A DNA stretch of 64,000 bases from Streptomyces sp. NRRL F-5122 (GCF_001507435.1 NZ_LMWH01000239.1:15858-79857); one strand, 5' to 3'; positions 39,701-49,170 are shown, numbered from the stretch's first letter. Notes: a model not told the origin generated them from the sequence alone. A program made the numbers and translations.

Positions 39701-41346
39701 GCGCAGCAGCCGTCCACAGCCTGTGGACAACCGCGGCCGACCCGATCTCGAAGATCGAGACGCCGAAGATCGAATACGGACAGTTGTCCCCGACCCTGAT
39801 CGTCATCGGTGGAGCGCTCATCGGTGTGCTGATCGAGGCGTTCGTCCCGCGCAAGTCCCGCTACTACGCTCAGGCGTTCCTCTCGGCCGTCACGCTCGCC
39901 GCCGCGTTCGCCGCGGTGGTGGCGCTCGCGGCCGGCGGCTACGGCACCACGAAGGCGCATATCGCGGCCATGGGCGCGATCGCGGTCGACGGGCCGTCCC
40001 TCTTCCTTCAGGGGACGATCCTGCTGGCCGGCCTGCTCGGGGTGTTCACTTTCGCCGAACGGCATCTGGACCCGCTGGCGCACGGCAACCGGGTCGACTC
40101 CTTCGCCGCGCAGGCGGCCTCCGTGCCGGGCAGTGACAGCGAGAAGGCCGCCGTGAAGGCGGGGTTCACCACGACGGAGGCGTTCCCGCTGCTGCTGTTC
40201 GCGGTCAGCGGCATGCTCGTCTTCCCCTCGGCGAACGACCTGCTGACGCTGTTCGTCGCCCTGGAGGTCTTCTCGCTGCCGCTGTACCTGCTGTGCGCGC
40301 TGGCGCGCCGCAAGCGGCTGATGTCGCAGGAGGCCGCGGTCAAGTACTTCCTGCTCGGGGCCTTCGCCTCCGCGTTCACCCTGTTCGGCATCGCACTGCT
40401 CTACGGGTACGCGGGCTCGGTGTCCTACGCGACGATCGCGCAGGTCGTCGACGGCACGGTCACCAATGTCGACCCGGCACTCGCGGGCACCATGGGCAAC
40501 GACGCCCTGCTGCTGATCGGCGCCGCGATGGTCGTGATGGGTCTGCTGTTCAAGGTGGGCGCGGTTCCGTTCCACATGTGGACGCCGGACGTGTACCAGG
40601 GCGCGCCGACCCCGGTGACCGGCTTCATGGCCGCGGCGACCAAGGTGGCGGCGTTCGGTGCGCTGCTGCGGCTGCTGTACGTGGTCCTGCCGGGCATGCG
40701 CTGGGACTGGCGTCCGGTGATGTGGGCGGTCGCGATCGTCACCATGCTGGGCGGCGCGATCGTCGCGATCACGCAGACCGACATCAAGCGGCTGCTTGCC
40801 TACTCGTCCATCGCGCACGCGGGCTTCATCCTCGCCGGTGTCATCGCGACATCACGGGACGGAGTGTCCTCGGTTCTCTTCTACCTGGCCGCGTACTCGT
40901 TCGTGACGATCGGCGCCTTCGCCGTCGTGACGCTCGTCCGCGACGCGGGCGGCGAGGCGACGCACCTGTCCAAGTGGGCGGGGCTCGGGCGCAGGTCGCC
41001 GCTGGTCGCGGCGGTGTTCGCGGTGTTCCTGCTGGCCTTCGCGGGCATCCCGCTGACATCGGGGTTCGCGGGGAAGTTCGCCGTGTTCAAGGCGGCGGCC
41101 GAGGGCGGGGCGATGCCGCTGGTCGTGATCGGCGTGATCTCGTCGGCGATCGCCGCATTCTTCTACATCCGTGTGATCGTGCTGATGTTCTTCAGCGAGC
41201 CGCATCCCGAGGGCCCGACCGTCGCGGTGCCCTCGGCGCTGACGACGACGGCGATCGCGGTGGGCGTGGCGGTCACGCTGGTCCTGGGTGTGGCGCCCCA
41301 GTACTTCCTGGATCTGGCGAGCCAGGCGGGCGTGTTCGTCCGCTGA
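39697..41346 (+). CDS. nuoN: NADH-quinone oxidoreductase subunit N
   Basis: A 549-residue antiporter-like pump, the last gene of the operon. LFVALEVFSLPLYLLCALAR holds the conserved glutamate, FKVGAVPFHMWTPDVYQGAP is the family signature, and KRLLAYSSIAHAGF has the central lysine. The first codons contain an inverted pair of DnaA-box-like sequences (39712-39730). GTG start overlaps the nuoM stop. Confidence 0.96.
   Translation: MSAAAVHSLWTTAADPISKIETPKIEYGQLSPTLIVIGGALIGVLIEAFVPRKSRYYAQAFLSAVTLAAAFAAVVALAAGGYGTTKAHIAAMGAIAVDGPSLFLQGTILLAGLLGVFTFAERHLDPLAHGNRVDSFAAQAASVPGSDSEKAAVKAGFTTTEAFPLLLFAVSGMLVFPSANDLLTLFVALEVFSLPLYLLCALARRKRLMSQEAAVKYFLLGAFASAFTLFGIALLYGYAGSVSYATIAQVVDGTVTNVDPALAGTMGNDALLLIGAAMVVMGLLFKVGAVPFHMWTPDVYQGAPTPVTGFMAAATKVAAFGALLRLLYVVLPGMRWDWRPVMWAVAIVTMLGGAIVAITQTDIKRLLAYSSIAHAGFILAGVIATSRDGVSSVLFYLAAYSFVTIGAFAVVTLVRDAGGEATHLSKWAGLGRRSPLVAAVFAVFLLAFAGIPLTSGFAGKFAVFKAAAEGGAMPLVVIGVISSAIAAFFYIRVIVLMFFSEPHPEGPTVAVPSALTTTAIAVGVAVTLVLGVAPQYFLDLASQAGVFVR
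39712..39730. repeat. Inverted DnaA-box-like pair inside nuoN start
   Basis: GTCCACAG and CTGTGGAC face each other with one base between. The right half reads TGTGGACAA, a perfect match to the Streptomyces DnaA box TTGTCCACA on the minus strand. It lies within coding DNA, so it may be chance. Confidence 0.45.
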
Positions 41347-41363
41347 CGAACCCCGCCGCACAG

Positions 41364-41400
41364 GACGGCCCGGTGCCCGCTCGGGGGGTGCCGGGTCGTC
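41364..41400 (+). terminator. Terminator-like hairpin after nuoN
   Basis: GACGGCCCGG and CCGGGTCGTC-type arms enclose CCC/GGG pairs with an internal TG/TG loop. It sits 18 bases after the nuoN stop, at the end of the 16-kb operon. Confidence 0.5.
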
Positions 41401-41472
41401 GTGCTGAGACGGCGGGGCCACTGCGCACCGGGTGAACGATCAAGGGGCCGTCGACCCGGGTGGCGGGGAACC

Positions 41473-41481
41473 TGTGGACAA
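41473..41481 (-). promoter_or_regulatory. Perfect DnaA box upstream of recQ
   Basis: TGTGGACAA is TTGTCCACA on the minus strand, the consensus Streptomyces DnaA box, 72 bases before the chosen recQ start. Confidence 0.4.
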
Positions 41482-41552
41482 CTCCGGAGCCTGTCGGCGC
41501 GGCCCCCTATCGTGGACGTCGTGGTCGAGGGACGACGCACGGGGGACGGGCG

Positions 41553-43526
41553 ATGGACGGGACAGGTGTGATGACCGAGGCGGGCGTGATTCCGGCGCCG
41601 GGTGGCGGAAGCGAGGCGCAGGCCGCGCTGCACCGGGTCTTCGGCTACGAGACCTTCCGTGGTGATCAGGAAGTGATCATCGAGCACGTGGTGGCCGGCG
41701 GCGACGCCGTTGTGCTCATGCCGACCGGTGGCGGCAAGTCGCTCTGCTACCAGATCCCGGCCCTGGTCAGACCGGGTACGGGTGTGGTGGTGTCCCCGCT
41801 GATCGCGCTGATGCAGGACCAGGTGGACGCGCTGCGGGCGCTGGGTGTGCGGGCCGGCTTCGTCAATTCCACCCAGGACTTCGACGAGCGGCGCGTGGTG
41901 GAGGCGGAGTTCCTGGCCGGTGAGCTCGACCTGCTCTATCTGGCCCCGGAGCGGCTGCGCCTGGAGTCCACCCTCGATCTGCTCTCACGCGGCAAGATCT
42001 CGGTGTTCGCGATCGACGAGGCGCACTGCGTGTCCCAGTGGGGCCACGACTTCCGGCCCGACTACCTCGCGTTGTCCGTGCTCGGCGAGCGCTGGCCGGA
42101 CGTCCCGCGCATCGCTCTCACCGCGACCGCGACGCACTCCACGCACCAGGAGATCACCCAGAGGCTGAACATGCCGGGGGCCCGCCACTTCGTGGCGAGC
42201 TTCGACCGGCCCAACATCCAGTACCGGATCGTCCCCAAGGCCGACCCCAGGAAGCAGCTGCTGGCGTTCCTGCGCGAGGAGCACCAGGGTGACGCGGGCA
42301 TCGTCTACTGCCTCTCGCGGAACTCGGTGGAGAAGACCGCGGAGTTCCTGACCCGCAACGGCGTCGAGGCGGTGCCGTACCACGCGGGCCTGGACGCGGG
42401 CACTCGCGCGGCGCACCAGGCCCGCTTCCTGCGCGAGGACGGCCTGGTCGTGGTCGCGACGATCGCGTTCGGCATGGGCATCGACAAGCCGGACGTGCGG
42501 TTCGTCGCCCATCTGGACCTGCCGAAGTCGATCGAGGGCTACTACCAGGAGACGGGCCGGGCGGGTCGCGACGGACTGCCGTCCACGGCCTGGATGGCCT
42601 ACGGGCTGAACGACGTCGTACAGCAGCGCAAGCTGATCCAGTCCGGTGAGGGCGACGAGGCGTTCCGCCGCCGGGCCCAGGCGCACCTGGACGCGATGCT
42701 GGCGCTGTGCGAGACGGCCCGGTGCCGCCGCGGCGGGCTGCTCTCCTACTTCGGCCAGGATCCGGAGCCGGGCGGCTGCGGCAACTGCGACACATGCCTG
42801 GTGCCGCCCGAGACCTGGGACGGGACCGTCGCGGCGCAGAAGGTGCTGTCCACGGTGTGGCGGCTGGACCGGGAGCGACGCCAGAAGTTCGGCGCGCTGC
42901 AGATCGTCGACATCCTGCTGGGGCGGCGCACGGCGAAGGTGATCCAGTTCGACCACGACCAGTTGTCGGTGTTCGGCATCGGCGAGGAGCTGACCGAGGG
43001 CGAATGGCGGGGCGTGATCCGGCAGTTGCTGGCGCAGAGCCTGCTCGCGGTCGAGGGCGAGTACGGGACGCTGGTGCTGACCGAGGCGAGCGGGGCGGTG
43101 CTGGGGCGGGAGCGCGAGGTGCCGCTGCGCAAGGAGCCGCCCAAGCCCACGGTCGCGCGGTCCGCCGCATCGAAGGGGGAGCGGTCCGCCAAGGCCGCGG
43201 TCGAGCTGGCGCCGGAGCTGCTGCCCGTCTTCGAGGCCCTGCGCTCCTGGCGCGCCGCTCAGGCCAGGGAACAGGGCGTCCCGGCGTACGTGATCTTCCA
43301 CGACGCGACGCTTCGCGAGATCGCCGCCGCCCGTCCGAAGTCGGTGGCGGAGCTCGGCACGATCAGCGGGGTGGGGGAGAAGAAACTCCTCACTTACGGC
43401 GAGGGGGTGCTCGCGGTGCTCGCCGGTCTCGACGGGGGCGCCGGGCCGGTACCGGACGCGGCTCCGGACCCGGAGTGGCCGGAGCCGGCGGACGAGCCCG
43501 AGCCCGAGCCGGAGGGCTGGGCCTAG
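41553..43526 (+). CDS. recQ: ATP-dependent DNA helicase RecQ
   Basis: A 657-residue 3'-to-5' helicase acting in recombination and fork repair. Walker A MPTGGGKS is at 56-63, DEAH at 155-158, and the arginine-finger motif QETGRAGRDG at about 332-341. Cys386, Cys391, Cys409, Cys412 and Cys415 mark the zinc-binding subdomain. A winged-helix RQC domain follows, with an HRDC domain near 555-635, then an acidic Pro/Glu tail. ATG 41553 has GGGGGACGGG before it; ATG 41571 and upstream in-frame GTGs are possible. It is convergent with fumarylacetoacetase. Confidence 0.93.
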   Translation: MDGTGVMTEAGVIPAPGGGSEAQAALHRVFGYETFRGDQEVIIEHVVAGGDAVVLMPTGGGKSLCYQIPALVRPGTGVVVSPLIALMQDQVDALRALGVRAGFVNSTQDFDERRVVEAEFLAGELDLLYLAPERLRLESTLDLLSRGKISVFAIDEAHCVSQWGHDFRPDYLALSVLGERWPDVPRIALTATATHSTHQEITQRLNMPGARHFVASFDRPNIQYRIVPKADPRKQLLAFLREEHQGDAGIVYCLSRNSVEKTAEFLTRNGVEAVPYHAGLDAGTRAAHQARFLREDGLVVVATIAFGMGIDKPDVRFVAHLDLPKSIEGYYQETGRAGRDGLPSTAWMAYGLNDVVQQRKLIQSGEGDEAFRRRAQAHLDAMLALCETARCRRGGLLSYFGQDPEPGGCGNCDTCLVPPETWDGTVAAQKVLSTVWRLDRERRQKFGALQIVDILLGRRTAKVIQFDHDQLSVFGIGEELTEGEWRGVIRQLLAQSLLAVEGEYGTLVLTEASGAVLGREREVPLRKEPPKPTVARSAASKGERSAKAAVELAPELLPVFEALRSWRAAQAREQGVPAYVIFHDATLREIAAARPKSVAELGTISGVGEKKLLTYGEGVLAVLAGLDGGAGPVPDAAPDPEWPEPADEPEPEPEGWA

Positions 43527-43558
43527 AAGCCCGACGCGGGGAGCGGTCCCCCCTGGGG

Positions 43559-43599
43559 CCGGCCGCCCACGAGGAGCACCGCGACTCATGGGCGGCCGG
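43559..43599. terminator. Bidirectional terminator between recQ and fumarylacetoacetase
   Basis: Perfect 11-bp arms (CCGGCCGCCCA and TGGGCGGCCGG) with a 19-base loop in the 91-bp convergent gap. Confidence 0.75.
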
Positions 43600-43617
43600 T
43601 GCGGCTCAAGGACTCCT

Positions 43618-44832
43618 TCAGGGGCTCGGTACCACCCGGCCCGTGACCTCCCCGAGCCCCACCCGGGTCCCGTCCGGTCCCGGTGCCCAGGCCGTCAGCG
43701 TCACCACGTCCCCGTCCTCCAGGAACGCCCGCTTGCCGTCCGAGAGCTCGAGCGGGTCGCGTCCGTTCCAGGTCAGTTCGAGGAGCGAGCCCCGCTCGCC
43801 CTCCGTCGGCCCGCTCACGGTGCCCGAGCCGTAGAGGTCGCCCGTCCGCAGGGAGGCCCCGTTCACGGTCATGTGCGCCAGCTGCTGGGCCGCCGTCCAG
43901 TACATCGTGGAGAAGGGCGGCTCGGAGACCACCTGGCCGTTGATCGCGACGGAGATGCGCAGGTCGTAACCGGCCGGTTCCTCCTGTGCGTCGTCCAGGT
44001 AGGGCAGCAGCGGGTGGGTGCGCTCCGGTGGCGCCACCCGCGCCTCCTCCAGTGCGTCCAGCGGGGTGATCCAGGCCGAGAGGGACGTGGCGAACGACTT
44101 TCCGAGGAACGGCCCGAGCGGCACGTACTCCCACGCCTGGATGTCCCGTGCCGACCAGTCGTTGAGCAGGCACAGCCCGAACACGTGGTCGCGGAAGGCC
44201 GACAGCGGCACGGACTCGCCCAGCTGCGAGGGCGCGCCCACCACGAATCCCACCTCGGCCTCGATGTCCAGGCGGACCGAGGGCCCGAAGACCGGCACCG
44301 GGTCGGTGGGGGCCTTGCGCTGACCCCGCGGACGTACGACGTCCGTGCCCGACACCACCACCGTCCCCGCCCGGCCGTGGTAACCGATGGGCAGATGCTT
44401 CCAGTTGGGGGTCAGGGAGTCCGCGGCGTCCGGGCGGAAGATCTGCCCGACGTTACGGGAGTGGTTCTCGGAGGAGTAGAAGTCGACATAGTCCGCGACC
44501 TCGAAGGGCAGGTGCAGCGTCACCTCGGAGAGCGGGTGCAGAAGGGGCTCGACGGTCTCCCGGTGCGCGGGCACCGTCACCCACGCGGTCAGCGCCCGGC
44601 GCACGTCGGACCAGGCGGTACGACCGGCCGCCAGCAGCGGGCCCAGGGACGGCCGGGCCAGCAGGGAGGCGTACGGGGAGCCGAGAGCGTGCGCCGCCGC
44701 GCCCGCGTCGAGCACGTGGTCGCCCAGGCGGACGCCGACGCTCCGCTCGTCGGAGCCGGCCGGTGAGAACACGCCATAGGGAAGGTTGTGCGGGCCGAAG
44801 GGGTCGCCCTCGGGGACATCGAAGGGGGGCAT
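43618..44832 (-). CDS. fahA: Fumarylacetoacetase
   Basis: A 404-residue enzyme that splits fumarylacetoacetate into fumarate and acetoacetate, the last step of tyrosine breakdown through homogentisate. Metal ligands Asp117, Glu191, Glu193 and Asp225 and the catalytic His124 (DFYSSENHSRN, DIEAEVG, LLNDWSARD) keep the same spacing as in the mammalian enzyme. ATG 44832 is chosen because the conserved fold begins there, although no strong ribosome binding site is visible. The other tyrosine-catabolism genes are not nearby. Confidence 0.94.
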   Translation of the reverse strand: MPPFDVPEGDPFGPHNLPYGVFSPAGSDERSVGVRLGDHVLDAGAAAHALGSPYASLLARPSLGPLLAAGRTAWSDVRRALTAWVTVPAHRETVEPLLHPLSEVTLHLPFEVADYVDFYSSENHSRNVGQIFRPDAADSLTPNWKHLPIGYHGRAGTVVVSGTDVVRPRGQRKAPTDPVPVFGPSVRLDIEAEVGFVVGAPSQLGESVPLSAFRDHVFGLCLLNDWSARDIQAWEYVPLGPFLGKSFATSLSAWITPLDALEEARVAPPERTHPLLPYLDDAQEEPAGYDLRISVAINGQVVSEPPFSTMYWTAAQQLAHMTVNGASLRTGDLYGSGTVSGPTEGERGSLLELTWNGRDPLELSDGKRAFLEDGDVVTLTAWAPGPDGTRVGLGEVTGRVVPSP

Positions 44833-45055
44833 CGGATGCTGCCTCGCTTTCGTGCACTTCAGGGTGTGCCGTGCATGGGTGTGTGTTCCATGTGGTCGCC
44901 GCACACGTTACGGGTGAGAAGCCTGTTCGGGCGATGTCTAAAGAGTTCGCAATGTCCGGAAAAGCCTTGTCGGAGGGGCCAATTCCGGCTTAGCGTCCTT
45001 TGGGGGACACGGACGGGGTGGGTCCGGTCCATAGGGGGGACACGTGGGGGGACCC

Positions 45056-46324
45056 GTGGCCAGGAGTACCGTCGGCGTGCCGTTCGACGCGGACTGCGAC
45101 GTACCTGGGCTCATTGTGAAGTTCGGCGACTATCCGCTGCACCACGGCGGGGTGGGCGCCATCCGCAGCCTGGGCCGGCTCGGCATACCGATGTACGCGA
45201 TCACCGAGGACCGTTACACACCGGCCGCCCTCTCGCGCTATCTGCGGCGTTCCTTCGTGTGGCCGACCACCGGCACGGAGGAACCCGAGCAGCTGGTGGA
45301 GGGCCTGCTGCGGATCGGCCGCAGCATCGGCCGGCCGACGGTGCTCGTCCCCACCGACGAGGAGGCAGCGGTCCTGATCGCGGAGCACCAGGACGTCCTG
45401 GGCGGCCCCTTCCTCTTCCCGAAGGTGGATGCCAAGCATCCGCGCCGTCTGGCCAGCAAACAGGGGCTGCACGAACTGTGCGTGGAACACGGCATCCCGA
45501 GTCCCGCGGCCGCCTTCCCGCAGTCCTACGACGAGATCGTCGCCTTCGCCGACAAGGCGCGCTTCCCGCTCGTGGCCAAGAACCGGGAGGCGTTCGTGCG
45601 CCGCTCGCAGCCCGCCGTGAACGGGACGACCAGGATCGCCACCCGCGAGGGACTGCTGGCGCTCGCCCGCGACTGGGGCGAGCACCCCGGGGTGATCCTC
45701 CAGGAATACCTGCCGCGGGAGGAGGCCGAGGACTGGATCGTGCACGCGTACTTCGACCAGGACTCGACCCCGCTCGCCCTGTTCACCGGTGTCAAGGTCC
45801 GCTCGTGGCCGCCGCACGCGGGCATGACGGCCAACGCCTACGTCGTCGACAATCCCGAACTCGCCGACCTCGCCGCGCGTTTCATCAAGCAGATCGGCTT
45901 CACCGGCATCATCGACCTCGACCTGCGCTTCGACCGCCGCGACGGCCGGTACAAGCTGCTCGACTTCAACCCACGCATGGGCGCGCAGTTCCGGCTCTTC
46001 GAGAACGAGTCGGGGGTGGACGTCGTCCGTGCCATGCACCTGGACCTGACCGGCCGCGCCGTACCGGAGGGGGAACAGCGCGCCGGCCACCGCTACATCG
46101 TGGAGAACATCGACCTGCCCGCTCTGCTCGCGTACCGCCGCAGCGGCTACACGACGCCGCACGCACCGGCCCGTGCGAGCGGTACGGAGCTGGCCTGGCT
46201 GGCGCGTGACGACGTGCGGCCGTTCTTCACGATGCTCGCTCGCTTCGTGCGGCCGGGCGCGAAGCACCTGTATCAGCTGTGGCGGGCCCATCGCCGCGGC
46301 AGCACCACGAGTCCGGGCAGGTAG
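45056..46324 (+). CDS. ATP-grasp domain protein of unknown substrate
   Basis: A 422-residue ATP-grasp-type ligase. The order is an N-terminal pre-ATP-grasp fold (VKFGDYPLHHGGVGAIRSLGRLGIP), an ATP-binding middle (RFPLVAKNREAFVRR, then VILQEYLPREEAEDWIVHAYF) and Mg-binding DLDLRFDRRDGRYKLLDFNPRMG with the expected Asp and Asn. Such enzymes join a carboxylate to an amine or thiol through an acyl-phosphate. The substrate cannot be read. GTG 45056 is used; a GTG at 45044 in frame is equally supported. A flavoprotein gene begins 57 bases downstream, suggesting a two-gene unit. Confidence 0.85.
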   Translation: MARSTVGVPFDADCDVPGLIVKFGDYPLHHGGVGAIRSLGRLGIPMYAITEDRYTPAALSRYLRRSFVWPTTGTEEPEQLVEGLLRIGRSIGRPTVLVPTDEEAAVLIAEHQDVLGGPFLFPKVDAKHPRRLASKQGLHELCVEHGIPSPAAAFPQSYDEIVAFADKARFPLVAKNREAFVRRSQPAVNGTTRIATREGLLALARDWGEHPGVILQEYLPREEAEDWIVHAYFDQDSTPLALFTGVKVRSWPPHAGMTANAYVVDNPELADLAARFIKQIGFTGIIDLDLRFDRRDGRYKLLDFNPRMGAQFRLFENESGVDVVRAMHLDLTGRAVPEGEQRAGHRYIVENIDLPALLAYRRSGYTTPHAPARASGTELAWLARDDVRPFFTMLARFVRPGAKHLYQLWRAHRRGSTTSPGR

Positions 46325-46381
46325 CCCGGCTCGGCCGTCGCCACCACGAAGTAGGCACGTAGCGTCCTCGGGAGGGACTTC

Positions 46382-47584
46382 GTGATTCAACCGGTAGCAA
46401 TCATCGGCGCCGGGCCGTTCGGCTTGTCCACCGCCGCCCATCTGCGGGCGCGCGGAATCCCGGTGCGCGTCTTCGGCGACCCCATGGTGAGCTGGCGCGA
46501 CCACATGCCGGAGGGCATGCTCCTCAAGTCCACCCCGGCCGCCTCGAACCTCGACGCCCCACAGCGCGGGCACGACCTGGTCGACTACTGCGACGCCGCC
46601 GGCATCCCCCGGCTGGTGACGGACGAGGACATCGTCCCCGTCGAGACGTTCATCGCGTACGGGCGGTGGTTCCAGGAGAAGCTGGTGCCCGAACTCGAGC
46701 AGGTCCGGGTGGTCTCCGTGGACCGACGACCGGGCGGCGGCTTCGAGTTGAAGCTCGACTCGGGCGAGACGTTCGCCGCCCGGGCGGTCGTGGTGGCGAC
46801 GGGTCTGTCGGGGCTCGCGCATCTGCCGCCGGAGCTGGCGGCGGCCGCGGTGGACGGAGCCACGCCCACGGGCCCGTTCTCCCACAGTTCCCAGCACCAC
46901 GATCTGACCCGGTTCTCCGGCAAGGAGCTGATGGTCATCGGGGCGGGGCAGTCCGCGCTGGAAACGGCGGCGCTGGCGGCGGAGGCGGGCGCGCGGGTGC
47001 GCGTGGTCTCACGCGGCCACGGCAGGGTCGCCTTCGGCGCTCCTCCGTGGAACCAGCCCAGGCTGCGACCCGAATCGCCCTTCGGCCGCGCCTGGTCGCT
47101 GTGGGCGCTGACCTATTACCCGCACCCGTACCGCTTCCTGCCCGAGCAGACCCGCCACTACCTGGTCCGCCGCGTTCTCGGTCCGCTCGGCGCCTGGTGG
47201 CTGAAGGACCGCTTCGACGGCATGGTCGAGGTGTGTGAGGTCGCCGGCGTCGTCGGCGCCTCCGCGTCCGACGGCAGCCCGGCCCTGACGGTCCGGACCC
47301 ATGCGGGGAGCACGGAGGAACTGACCGCCGACCATGTCATCGCCGCAACCGGCTACCGCGTGGACATCGCCGCGATGGACTTCCTGGGGCACGAGTTGCG
47401 CACCCGGCTCGCGGTGAGCCGGGGCGCGCCGCGGCTCGGCGCGGGATACGTGTCCTCCGTCCCAGGCCTGTACTTCACGGGCCTCCCGGCGGCGGCCTCG
47501 TACGGCCCGGTGATGCGCTTCGTGTGCGGGACGGAGTTCGCGTCCCCGCGGCTGGCGAGGCATCTGACGGCGGCGCACGCCTGA
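46382..47584 (+). CDS. FAD/NAD(P)-binding flavoprotein (monooxygenase-like)
   Basis: A 400-residue flavoprotein with two Rossmann motifs: GAGPFG at 9-14 for FAD and GAGQSA at 187-192 for NAD(P)H. HVIAATGYRVD is like the ATG motif of lysine/ornithine N-hydroxylases and FMO-type enzymes, and YGPVMRFVCGTEFASPRL ends the protein. GTG 46382 follows GGGAGG. With the ATP-grasp gene it could form a ligase/oxygenase pair acting on one small molecule. A thioredoxin-reductase-like or L-ornithine-hydroxylase-like role remains open. Product and substrate are unknown. Confidence 0.85.
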   Translation: MIQPVAIIGAGPFGLSTAAHLRARGIPVRVFGDPMVSWRDHMPEGMLLKSTPAASNLDAPQRGHDLVDYCDAAGIPRLVTDEDIVPVETFIAYGRWFQEKLVPELEQVRVVSVDRRPGGGFELKLDSGETFAARAVVVATGLSGLAHLPPELAAAAVDGATPTGPFSHSSQHHDLTRFSGKELMVIGAGQSALETAALAAEAGARVRVVSRGHGRVAFGAPPWNQPRLRPESPFGRAWSLWALTYYPHPYRFLPEQTRHYLVRRVLGPLGAWWLKDRFDGMVEVCEVAGVVGASASDGSPALTVRTHAGSTEELTADHVIAATGYRVDIAAMDFLGHELRTRLAVSRGAPRLGAGYVSSVPGLYFTGLPAAASYGPVMRFVCGTEFASPRLARHLTAAHA

Positions 47585-47588
47585 CCGG

Positions 47589-47623
47589 AGTGCGGGGGCG
47601 CGACACCGTCACGTCCCCGCACT
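47589..47623 (+). terminator. Terminator after flavoprotein gene
   Basis: Perfect 9-bp arms (AGTGCGGGG with CCCCGCACT) with a 17-base loop, five bases after the stop codon. Confidence 0.75.
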
Positions 47624-47822
47624 GCGGGCGGCAGCCGGGACCCGGACCGCATGCGGCACAAGGGCCCGCTTCGGTGAAGTGCCGTCCGGGGCACCGGAGT
47701 CGGGCCCACGGGCGGAGATGCCGGACGCCGGTGGTGCGAGGCGGCTTCCGGGCGCGGCACGGTGTGCACGGGATGGCGAACGTGGTCCGGTTCACGCTGA
47801 ACCGCGGGTGCGTTTCCATCCG

Positions 47823-47828
47823 TATTCT
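47823..47828 (+). promoter_or_regulatory. -10 element of a leaderless HAD-gene promoter
   Basis: TATTCT ends six bases before the ATG at 47835, with no ribosome binding site. Confidence 0.45.
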
Positions 47829-47834
47829 CTGATC

Positions 47835-48656
47835 ATGGCCGCACCCCTCACGTACTCACTCATCGCCACTGACCTGGACGGAACGCTGCTCCGTGGTGAC
47901 GACACGCTCTCCGACCGGTCAAGGGCCGCTCTGGCGCGGGCCGCTGCCGTCGGCGCCCAGCATCTCGTGGTGACGGGCCGCCCGGCGCCCAGGGTGCGGC
48001 CGCTGCTCGATGACCTCGGCAGCAAGGGGCTCGCGGTGTGCGGACAGGGTGCGCAGGTGTACGACGCCGGCGCGGACCGGCTGCTGTTCTCGGTCACCCT
48101 GGACCGGGAGTTGGCCGAGACCGCGCTGGGCAAGATCGAGGCCGAGGTGGGGCAGGTGTACGCGGCCGTCGACCAGGACGGAGTGGACGGGCTCACACTC
48201 ATCGAGCCCGGCTATCTGATGCCGCACCCCACACTGCCCGCGGTGCGGGTCGAGCGCCGCGACGATCTGTGGTGCGAGCCCATCAGCAAGGTGCTGCTGC
48301 GCCATCACGCCCTGTCCGACGACGAGTTGGCGACGGTGGCCAGGGGAGCGGTGGGGTCCCTTGCGACGGTCACCATGTCGGGGCCGGGCACCGTCGAGCT
48401 CCAGCCGTGCGGGGTGACCAAGGCGACGGGGCTCGCACTGGCCGCAGGCTTCCTGGACCTGAGTCCCTCGGACACCGTCGCCTTCGGCGACATGCCCAAC
48501 GACATCCCGATGTTCGAGTGGGCGGCGTACGGCGTCGCGATGGCCAACGCCCACCCCGAACTGAAGGCGGTCGCCGACGAGATCACGACGTCGAACGAGG
48601 ACGACGGCATCGCCGTCGTCCTCGAGCGACTGTTCCCCGAAGGCCGATCTCAGTAG
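47835..48656 (+). CDS. HAD-superfamily (Cof-type) phosphatase
   Basis: A 273-residue HAD phosphatase of the Cof/IIB class, which removes phosphate from sugars or cofactors such as FMN. Motif I is DLDGT with Asp13 and Asp15, motif II is VVTGRP, the conserved lysine is in GVTKATGL, and motif IV is AFGDMPNDIPMF. The cap domain lies between about 85 and 200. The start at ATG 47835 has a -10 box six bases upstream, which suggests a leaderless mRNA. Its last seven bases overlap the end of the convergent transglycosylase gene. Confidence 0.92.
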   Translation: MAAPLTYSLIATDLDGTLLRGDDTLSDRSRAALARAAAVGAQHLVVTGRPAPRVRPLLDDLGSKGLAVCGQGAQVYDAGADRLLFSVTLDRELAETALGKIEAEVGQVYAAVDQDGVDGLTLIEPGYLMPHPTLPAVRVERRDDLWCEPISKVLLRHHALSDDELATVARGAVGSLATVTMSGPGTVELQPCGVTKATGLALAAGFLDLSPSDTVAFGDMPNDIPMFEWAAYGVAMANAHPELKAVADEITTSNEDDGIAVVLERLFPEGRSQ

Positions 48657-49153
48657 GCGCTGTAGACGTTGTCGATCGAGCCGTAGCGGTGGGCGGCGTA
48701 GTTGCACGCGGCCGTGATGTTCGCGACCGGGTCGTACGGGTCGAACGCGGTACCCGGCACGTGGTACGTCCGGAAGGTCGGGTCGATGACCTGGAGGAGC
48801 CCCTTGGACGGGATGCCCTTGCGGGCGTTGGAGTCCCAGAGGTTGATGGCGCGGGGGTTGCCCGACGACTCGCGCATCACGTTGCGGTAGATGCCGTTGT
48901 AGCTGCCGGGGATTCCGCGCTCGGCCATGATCGCCAGGGACTGGCGGATCCAGCTGTCCAGGGAACCGGCGCGGGACGCAGCGCTGGTGACCTTGGCCGG
49001 AGCCGCCGACGGGGCGGCGGAGGCGCAGGTCGCACCCAGGATGGGGAGGGCGAGAACGGCTGCTCCGGTACCCGCGACTGCGAGAGTGCGGGTGAGGCGG
49101 GAGGCCTTGGAGTTGCGGTCCCGACGGCGTGTGGGCAGGGCGAAAGCGGACAC
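48650..49153 (-). CDS. Secreted lytic transglycosylase (SLT domain)
   Basis: A 167-residue cell-wall enzyme. An N-terminal signal peptide ends near residue 45 (GATCASAAPSAAPA). The SLT-type domain covers 65-167, and the catalytic glutamate is in VMRESSGNPRAINLWDSN, followed by SKGLLQVIDPTFRTYHV and ANITAACNYAAHRYGS. Such enzymes cleave glycan strands of peptidoglycan without water. GTG 49153 follows GGAGAGGAA. A c-di-AMP riboswitch occupies the leader, so expression should fall or rise with the second messenger, as for other actinobacterial wall hydrolases. Confidence 0.93.
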   Translation of the reverse strand: MSAFALPTRRRDRNSKASRLTRTLAVAGTGAAVLALPILGATCASAAPSAAPAKVTSAASRAGSLDSWIRQSLAIMAERGIPGSYNGIYRNVMRESSGNPRAINLWDSNARKGIPSKGLLQVIDPTFRTYHVPGTAFDPYDPVANITAACNYAAHRYGSIDNVYSAY

Positions 49154-49170
49154 GTTGTATTCCTCTCCGT

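Noticed and set aside
39712..41481. A chromosomal replication origin near nuoN and recQ
   Set aside because: There are only a few DnaA boxes, one of them inside a gene, and no dnaA, dnaN or A/T-rich unwinding region. Streptomyces origins have many clustered boxes.
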